Assembly: GCA_028583605.1 (NCBI GenBank)
Contig: CM053329.1
Coordinates: 7,316,001 to 7,380,000 of the forward strand
Direction of reading: 5' to 3'
From: Dastarcus helophoroides
Lineage: Eukaryota > Arthropoda > Insecta > Coleoptera > Bothrideridae
DNA: 64,000 bases
Part shown: positions 57,510-64,000 of the stretch, in pieces
How the letters are laid out: each line of letters starts with the position of its first letter
Position numbering within the stretch: position 1 is the first letter of the stretch
The notes under the pieces: model-generated
What the model was told of the DNA's origin: nothing
Database searches by the model: none
Seen by the model: the letters and a program-made list of their open reading frames with translations, nothing else
Position numbers and translations under genes: made by a program

Positions 57510-58315
57510 AAGCGGAGTTATGATGCATTTCCAAGATCATTTGGGCTGGGCCTCCCGTGATCTAAAACGTTCTAGTTTTATTTCTTACAAACAACAGTTT
57601 TGCGTATATCTAATATGTAAATAGCAAAGTATGTTTATCCATGGGTTAGTTACCTTAGACTTAAGCAATTGCAACGAAAATTAGTAAATAGGTTCCTTAA
57701 AGCCCCACAAAGGAAATAGGATCCTTTAAGAAAAGTAAAAAAACCCGGAATAGTATTTCGACACACGTGCTCAATATCATATCGAGAAGATATCTGAAAG
57801 CTTCATCTTATGCTCTGGGGCACAAACTACCATGCGTTTCGTAGGACTAATGTAAGTAGAAAAATCCGCGAATTGTATAACATTTAGTAGTGTGCTTTAT
57901 TAGGCTGTTTTTCTGTTATTTTTTATTGGTGTTTTCACCCCTATGTCTAATTTAGTAGTTTGAACATTAAAATGTCTTTTGGGCATTGCCATCTTGCCCG
58001 AGTATTCTTCGAGTACTACGTAGGACCCCTTGCTTTCTGAAGGGGGAAAATTTACTGGCTAGGAACCAAGTAGTTAGAAATGTAACTCTGTCACTCAATG
58101 ATGTTGCAGTGTGTAGCAGTTCATTGCATTGTTGGTTATATTACGTTGTATCTCTACTGATTGTTTTTTTACCAATACGAATACAATAATGTCTCTAACA
58201 CCACCATCTATCCCTACCTTAGTATAACCTTCCTAGTATTAATTCTTGCTTTTTGGATGAAGAACAAGTTTGGTTACATTTGGTTGTTTTCCTACCGATT
58301 TTTTTAAATTCATAT
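57510..58315. other. No gene recognised
   Basis: Mostly unique DNA; the right end (from about 58220) may already be decayed LINE sequence. Confidence 0.35.
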
Positions 58316-58324
58316 TTTAGACCT

Positions 58325-58955
58325 CATAGTTATAAATGTTGATGATTAATCTAGATCGTTCTGAAGTGGAGATCGAAAAAATTTGATTGACTTCAGTACT
58401 CCAAAGCTCAGGCCGCTGTTTTTTTTTCCTTCCAAGAAAATGTCAAGGAATAATGCATTCAACATTCCAGTGGCGGTAAAATCTTCCCTATGGGACGCAA
58501 TGTTGTAATCTTCTATTCTAGGACAAATGCCTGAATCAACTTTTTTTGGGGTGACTATATGTATGGTTGCCGTATGCATATGCTTCCCAAAAGCTAGGGT
58601 TTGTTTTCCAGCTAAGTAGTGCTCCATATTTCACTTTCTATAAAGCCCACATTAAACCAACATCGGAGTGTTATTCTCATGTCTGAAATTAGCCTTAAAA
58701 CACTCACTGACTCTTTTTCGATTCCATTTAAGGAAGGACAACTGATCGTCTACCTGATGATAAAACCTTGTCTGCGCCTTGACTGGAGCACAGACGGATG
58801 GTTGTTTATTTTCTCCAAATCCTTTCTTAGAAGTTGCTTGCCAGTGGTAAGTCTCCAATCCTTCCAAGAGCAACATTCTTAAGGCATACAAGACAGTCAA
58901 AGACTTAGTTCCTATGCAGTTCAACTTGACAGAGTGAGAATTTCTATTTATTGTT
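58325..58955 (+). pseudogene. Jockey/CR1-like LINE relic, copy A4
   Basis: In several + frames: SGDRKNLIDFSTPKLRP-like start near 58360, SRNNAFNIPVA and KSSLWDAM near 58450-58500, SQKLGFVFQLSS (58588), APYFTFYKAHIKPTSECYSH (58624-58683), DDKTLSAP, EHRRMVVYF near 58790, PRATFLRHTRQSKT near 58865. The order matches copies A1 and A2. Many frameshifts; the larger open frames on either strand here are shadows. Confidence 0.8.
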
Positions 58956-58959
58956 TGTG

Positions 58960-60410
58960 TTCCAGAGAAATCTTTATATTAGAAATAATTGCCGAACAAT
59001 TATTTCTTGAATAGTGTTTTAGGCCAGGTCTGCTTTGCAGGCTATACACATTGCATAAAGAATACATATTGTATTTCATAATCGCGCATTAAACGTCATC
59101 AAGATGTTTTACGCCATGTTAAATTAGCAACAATTTTGCTAAATGCTACAATGGTTTCATGTCATGCAATTGTCTATAAATGTTATATCTTAACTTAGGC
59201 GCATTATACGTTCGAATCAACCTTTCAACACTCCCACTAATGATACTTGTCTCTATTAACATTTACAATCAACTAATTACAACGGTTGAAGGAAATGGGG
59301 AAAGTTATGCCCCGCAGGGTATAGTTCCGGGTTTCAAACATTCTTTCGACATATGGTGTTTAAGATGTTAAAACGCCATGTGACAATGAATGGAACGACT
59401 GATGTTGTAATGTGATAGCTCCGTGTCGGTTTTGAAAAGGGTGAGCGATTAAACTAGGAATGTGTCATAAAAGTCGGAAGTTGAAAACTGACTGAATAAT
59501 AAAAAAAGTTTGCTAGGAAATGCCTAGAAGTATTTTTAAATGTCTACCCTACAGGCTTAATTCGACTTCGATTCGATAGCAATAATTTCCTCCCGATCTG
59601 TGTTTTAAAGACCTTCCAGTTGAATTAATAGAAAGTCAATTGCACCGGGTAATAAATTTTCCAAAGGCGATGATTCAAAATATTTAATTTAGTATGGCAT
59701 TCTGAAGCAATAAATTCTGCTGTAATAAGCCGAGCTATTTCCAGTTCGACAAATAGAAATGTAGAAATATGCAATCGCATCGAAGGTTATTTACATCGTT
59801 TTAATAAAAATGTTCGATTGAATCTGATTTTAATGTGGCAGATCTAGCGAAGCATTGGAGTTCAGCAGCCCTATAGGTGCGGCATCAGGAATCCACGTTT
59901 CCACATCTAGATCTGACAAGTACGAACGACAGTGATGGATATTTATAGTCGACGATTGTGAAAACGTAATAGCTGGCTTTTTGAATTATGGCTATAATCA
60001 AGTTGACGTACCATTATCCAGTTATTAAATAATAATTTTAATTACTGTACTCATTGTATCATTTGTGTATTCACTCCAGCAATTACTCTTGATATATGGT
60101 GACTATGATAAAATAAACGCACTATAACGTATATAATTAACAAAGAAATTAACGCGGTAAACGCTGTTTCTGTGAGACTATTAAAAAATGTAACCACATC
60201 CGACCTTCAGTGTACACGGTGGTTTTCTTAGGTTGTAATTATGAGCTATGTAAATGCTCAACATGAATGGTTATCATAATAGGTGTGTGCACTTATTTAT
60301 TAGCACTGTAGCAGAACGGCTAAACTGTGGCAATTAGTTCCTTTTGCTTTGTGGTTTTGCAATTTTCTGAAGCGCCTATTTATTCTCGCCTCAAAAGGCT
60401 TTTAACGCAA
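58960..60410. other. Unique island, no gene recognised
   Basis: 59540-60330 is non-repetitive and less A/T-biased, with a TATTTATAGTCGACG stretch at about 59940. No exon was recognised. Confidence 0.35.
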
Positions 60411-60415
60411 CATAC

Positions 60416-60844
60416 GTGAACACTGTTTGGTGGAAAAACGCTTTGTAGATCCTAAGAATTACTAGTTAAGCCCATGCTTCAAATACGAACAGTAACCACG
60501 CTAATGCAGCCTTTTTCGAGCTATTTGCCAGATCTTCGACAGTGGAAACCTTCTTTTTGTGAACACTGTTGAGTGAAAAAACGCTTTGTAGATCCTAAGA
60601 ATTACTAGTTAAGCCCATGCTTCAAATACGAACAGTAACCACGCTAATGCAGCCTTTTTCGAGCTATTTGCCAGATCTTCGACAGTGGAAACCTTCCTTT
60701 TGTAAACACCGTTGAGTGGAAAAACGCTTTGTAGATCCTAAGAATTACTAGTTAAGCCCATGCTTCAAATACGACCACTAACCACGCTAATGCAGCCTTT
60801 TTCGAGCTATTTGCCAGATATTCGATGGTGGGAACCTTTCTTTT
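60416..60844. repeat. Tandem repeat, 3 x 143 bp
   Basis: Units at 60416-60558, 60559-60701 and 60702-60844, each starting GTRAACAC-GTT and containing GCTTTGTAGATCCTAAGAAT and CCACGCTAATGCAGCC. Units differ by only a few substitutions, so the array is young or homogenised. The period is close to a nucleosome repeat and typical of insect satellite monomers. The first unit is preceded by CAACATAC, the last runs into minisatellite. Confidence 0.95.
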
Positions 60845-60869
60845 CTTAGTTCTTATCCCTCGGATGAGT

Positions 60870-61800
60870 AAAGTTAAAAATTTGTAATTTTTTCGAAATG
60901 TCAATTTTTTCTTAAGTTTTAGGCTAGGTAAATTCAAAATGTTTACTTCGTAACGACTTTCAAAAATCATTTTACAAATTGACCCGATTTTTTTCTCAAA
61001 GTTCCATACTCATCATTTCTATTTTAGAATTAAAATTTTAGAGCAGAGAAAACAGGTTAAATCTGAATGGGAAAGGCTACGATAACTCAACGACAATTCG
61101 AATTTTATAAAGAAAATTAGGGAACCCGAAATTTTAGGGAGGACTTAGTTTAAGCTCTGAAACTCTGAAAAGGTTTCAGTTTAAACTCAAAATTGCAAGA
61201 TTTGAAATTCTAACGTTGAACTTTTACCAGACAAAATTTAAATCGGGTATTTTGAGATTAAATTTAAGAAGAATAATGGGACTTTCGATTTTGAAATTAA
61301 TACTTTAGGAAATTAAATACCATTTTTATTAAAATGGAAGTTTGTGGATTAAAATTAAAATAGAAGAACAAACTTCTGAAAATTTTAAGGAAAAAAGACC
61401 ACAATTTGAATTTGAAAGTGGATTTGAGATTACATTCGAAATGTCCATTTTTTAAATTTCTATACAAAGTTAAAAACTCAGTGATTGATATTGAAATGTT
61501 ACCAGAAAAAGTGTAAAAATTTGAGATAGAAACCAAAATTCGAGAAAAAAAGGAAATGACCAGTTCGGTGTCAAAATTTTAAGTAATACTTTAGTTTGCA
61601 TGTATGCTTAGAGGTTAAAGTCAAAACAGGAAAACAAAATTTAAACTGAAGATTTTAGCAACATTTTGCGAAAAACCAAAATTTCAGTATTAATTTTAAA
61701 GTTGAGGTTTTAGAAAAAAAAGAGCTGACACTGCATATTTGGTGTTAAATTAAAAAAAATAAAGATACATAAAAATTTGAGGCATATTTCGAAATAAAAG
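60870..61800. repeat. A/T minisatellite block, mixed orientation
   Basis: Units such as GAAATGTCAATTTTTTC, GTTTAAACTCAAAATTGC and GAAATTTGTGGAG, mostly in the AAAGT-GAAATTT sense from about 61100. Confidence 0.55.
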
Positions 61801-61809
61801 TGGAAATTT

Positions 61810-62455
61810 GTGGAGAAATACGTATTGCTACGAACTGATGTGGTAGAAATCGCGAAGTCTATGAAGAGTGTTGCAATTCACGATGTGACTCATCTTAGAT
61901 CTTCTGATCGCACCGTCTGTATGGACTAGACATCATCTCTAAAGGCAAAGTAGAACGATAAATTTAAGAAGTGGATCAGATGAAACCATTATTAGGACAT
62001 TACCTGCTGCATCAGGGCATAATTTTAAAACATTATAAAAAGTCTAATTGAATATATTGTGTGGCTCTAACTTTAGATTAAAAAAATATATTAACAAATT
62101 ATGGCAAATGGCAATAAAAAAATTTGAGCAAAATAAAGAGAATGATTTTGTGGCAAAAAACAATGATTACTTCTTATCTCATTTAAATTCCAAGAGTAAA
62201 AAGAGTGGGTCAATACCTTCAATGAAGTTGAAGATGAAATTGATGCTAATGCACCGACCAATAGGTCCGAACATTTATTAGATTCGAAGTTTGGAAACCA
62301 AGTACCGGTTTCGATCTTGTTAGATCTCGTCGGTTTGGTATATCCAACTCGAATGCTAACAAATGTTCCGGCAAGTGCTAAAGAATTCACGGACGTCAAG
62401 CGTGTGACTTCTTAGTACCTATTGGTCCATAGCGAAACTATGGCCATCGCTAACA
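61810..62455. other. No gene recognised; relic ORF possible
   Basis: The + strand has a Lys-rich open stretch (62048-62281) and the minus strand a 102-codon one (62091-62399) over the same DNA. Neither has a recognised match. Given the surroundings, a relic of an unidentified transposon is as likely as chance. Confidence 0.25.
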
Positions 62456-62462
62456 ATGTCGT

Positions 62463-62627
62463 ATGCAAGTAGAATGCAACCTAGACTACAAATTCATGTA
62501 GATTTCATCTGACAAGGTCTATCAAGATTAGCAGTGTTTCAACTGTTGGTAGTTCAGCTACCTATGATTCACTTACACGCCTGGAGGACTGCATGAATGT
62601 GTAATCTAGGTTGCATTCTACTTGCAT
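62463..62627. repeat. Inverted-repeat (MITE-like) element, 165 bp
   Basis: The 28-bp arms (62463-62490 and 62600-62627) differ at one base: left ATGCAAGTAGAATGCAACCT plus AGACTACA, right complement with AGATTACA. Weaker pairing continues inward (ATTCATG). Target duplication not resolved. Confidence 0.75.
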
Positions 62628-62639
62628 GTGAAATTGACG

Positions 62640-63385
62640 GTTGATGGATGATGGAAGATGTTGAACAAATATTAAATTAGTCAAAACCCAAAGCATCCTT
62701 TTCGACATCTTACTAGGCAGGTAATTGATAGGTATTTTGATGATCTTACTGATGGTGTAAACTTCTTGCTCTTGCTCACAAATTTCTTGTCTTTTTCTTG
62801 CATCAGGAACAAGACAAGAATAAGAAATTCGTCTAACAGTAGAGGAAGGTACGAGTAATAAAGTTAAAGCCTATTTGAGGTTTATGAGCCGTTTTGGTGG
62901 TATTACAACTTTCTTCCGAATGTGAAGTGCTTGAAATGACACGTCAACTATCGTTTACAAAAATAGTAATAGTCAAGATGAGGAAAACACTATAATATTC
63001 AACTCTCAACAGGCTTTCTGCGGTTTAAAAACCATTCCTTTCCGAATACTCTTCTCCTCCTTCTCTTATTTTTCATTGTTATTTTCAAGTCTTGCAATTG
63101 CTACCTTTCACGTTTTGACAACCCTTTTATAGCAACCCATTCCTAGTTTGCGTTTTGTCACCTGAAGTTGCTCAACATGTTTCGTAATGTGTGAACTCGG
63201 CTAGTTTTGTTGACAAGCATGTTAAGGAGCATGTTCCTCAACATGTTGTCCAGTAAATGGCCTGCTTAAGGCAGAAGAGCCAGCAGCAATTAAAAATCCA
63301 TTTTGAGTTCCAAAGAGCCAGGAATTTTGATTTCCATTTCAGCAAATTACCAGGCTAAGCGAGCTTTTGCCCCTTTCGAAAGTGG
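62640..63385. other. No gene seen
   Basis: Unique DNA. A run of GTTGAGCAACATG / ACATGTT words near 63170-63250 forms small imperfect inverted repeats. Confidence 0.35.
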
Positions 63386-63394
63386 ATAACACTA

Positions 63395-64000
63395 ATTTTA
63401 GGAAAATTTTAACTTAAACTTTTTTCCTAAATTTTTGAACTTTGCATCTCGACCTTTACTAATATTTTGAATGTTTTCCAAATTTAGCCTTTAGATTAGC
63501 GATTTCAACTTTGTCCTCAAAAATTAAATTCCTTTTTTATAGTTTTACTTCTTTTTCAAAATTGACGGTTTTTTTTAAATTCATACTTTACTCTATAAAT
63601 TTGGATCCTTTTCTCAATTCGTATTTAAAATCACAGGTTTGGGATTTCTTTTTATAAATGTCGAGTGTTTTATCGGAATGTCAACTTTTTTTTCTTAAAA
63701 TTGCTAATTTATGAAAATGTTGAATTTAATTTTGAAATTAGAACTCGAAAACTTTAGAATTATTTTTTTCTGTTTTGACTCGAGTCCTGAAAATCCAATA
63801 TGGTTTTAATTGTAAATTGTTGTAAAACTTTTCTCAAAATTCACTCTTTCGATTTTTATTTTCTTCTTAAACATTCAATTTGAATATCCAAAAACATGAA
63901 GAGCGATTGCAATTGTCTTATGAAAGAGATAATGCGGCTCGTAAGCTGACGTTTATGTTTTTTTGGGGCTTGAACTTTAGTAAGATTCAATTCTCAAAAA
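63395..64000. repeat. A/T minisatellite block, runs past the window end
   Basis: Units such as AAATTTTTGAACTTTGC, TCTCGACCTTTAC and GAAATTAGAACTCGAAAAC. Degenerate. Confidence 0.55.

Noticed and set aside
58346..58924. Minus-strand ORFs of 90 and 93 codons
   Set aside because: Shadows of the + strand LINE relic A4, whose family blocks are readable in the + frames.

Overview
This window looks like a stretch of a large, repeat-rich insect (arthropod) nuclear genome. There are no operons, Shine-Dalgarno sites or dense ORFs. A consensus spliced exon is present, together with tRNA-derived SINE heads, mariner, hAT-like, PIF/Harbinger-like, Penelope-like, Jockey/CR1-like and RTE-like relics, and very A/T-rich minisatellite DNA. 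The order cannot be fixed by reading alone; the mix of elements fits a large beetle or similar genome.

Only one host coding exon can be supported, at 35851-35974 on the + strand. It encodes the second half of a methyl-CpG-binding domain of the MBD5/MBD6 type (Drosophila six-banded class), with good acceptor and donor sites. Much of the rest may be intron of that gene, but no other exon was found. Several A/T-moderate, non-repetitive islands (about 7.7-8.2, 28.2-30.9, 36.4-38.0, 43.2-43.8, 51.9-52.3, 54.2-54.7 and 59.5-60.3 kb) are possible intronic regulatory DNA. The best is at 51.92-51.98 kb, with four homeodomain-type ATTA sites in 63 bp.

Layout: 0-5.5 kb holds a 1.15-kb TIR transposon, a minisatellite block and a Penelope-like GIY-YIG relic. 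5.5-9.25 kb has a long (TA)n tract and an internally deleted mariner. 9.5-14.6 kb alternates minisatellite blocks with fold-back element ends and a hairpin-rich interspersed repeat. 18.2-21.0 kb is a nested set: one hAT-like element (exact 8-bp target duplication) contains a second (7/8 duplication), which contains the minisatellite array and a fold-back element. 21.1-21.75 kb is a Harbinger-type MITE with TTA duplication. 23-28 kb holds LINE and mariner relics and SINE heads. 28.75-29.09 kb is a probable solo LTR. 31.15-35.6 kb is minisatellite, split by a fold-back element with four 44-45-bp hammerhead-like repeats. 39.4-42.85 kb is a degenerate 24-bp minisatellite containing an exact 80-bp duplication. 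45.4-51.0 kb is again minisatellite, with a MITE at 48.06-48.50 kb. 53-59 kb holds LINE relics of three kinds and a SINE. 60.4-60.85 kb is a 3 x 143-bp tandem repeat.

The dominant unexplained component is a degenerate A/T minisatellite with a TTTCGACTTT / AAAGTCGAAA core and a unit near 20 bp. It recurs in both orientations in about a dozen blocks and covers by eye roughly a quarter of the window. No intact protein-coding transposon was seen; every transposase or reverse transcriptase copy is truncated, frameshifted or stopped.
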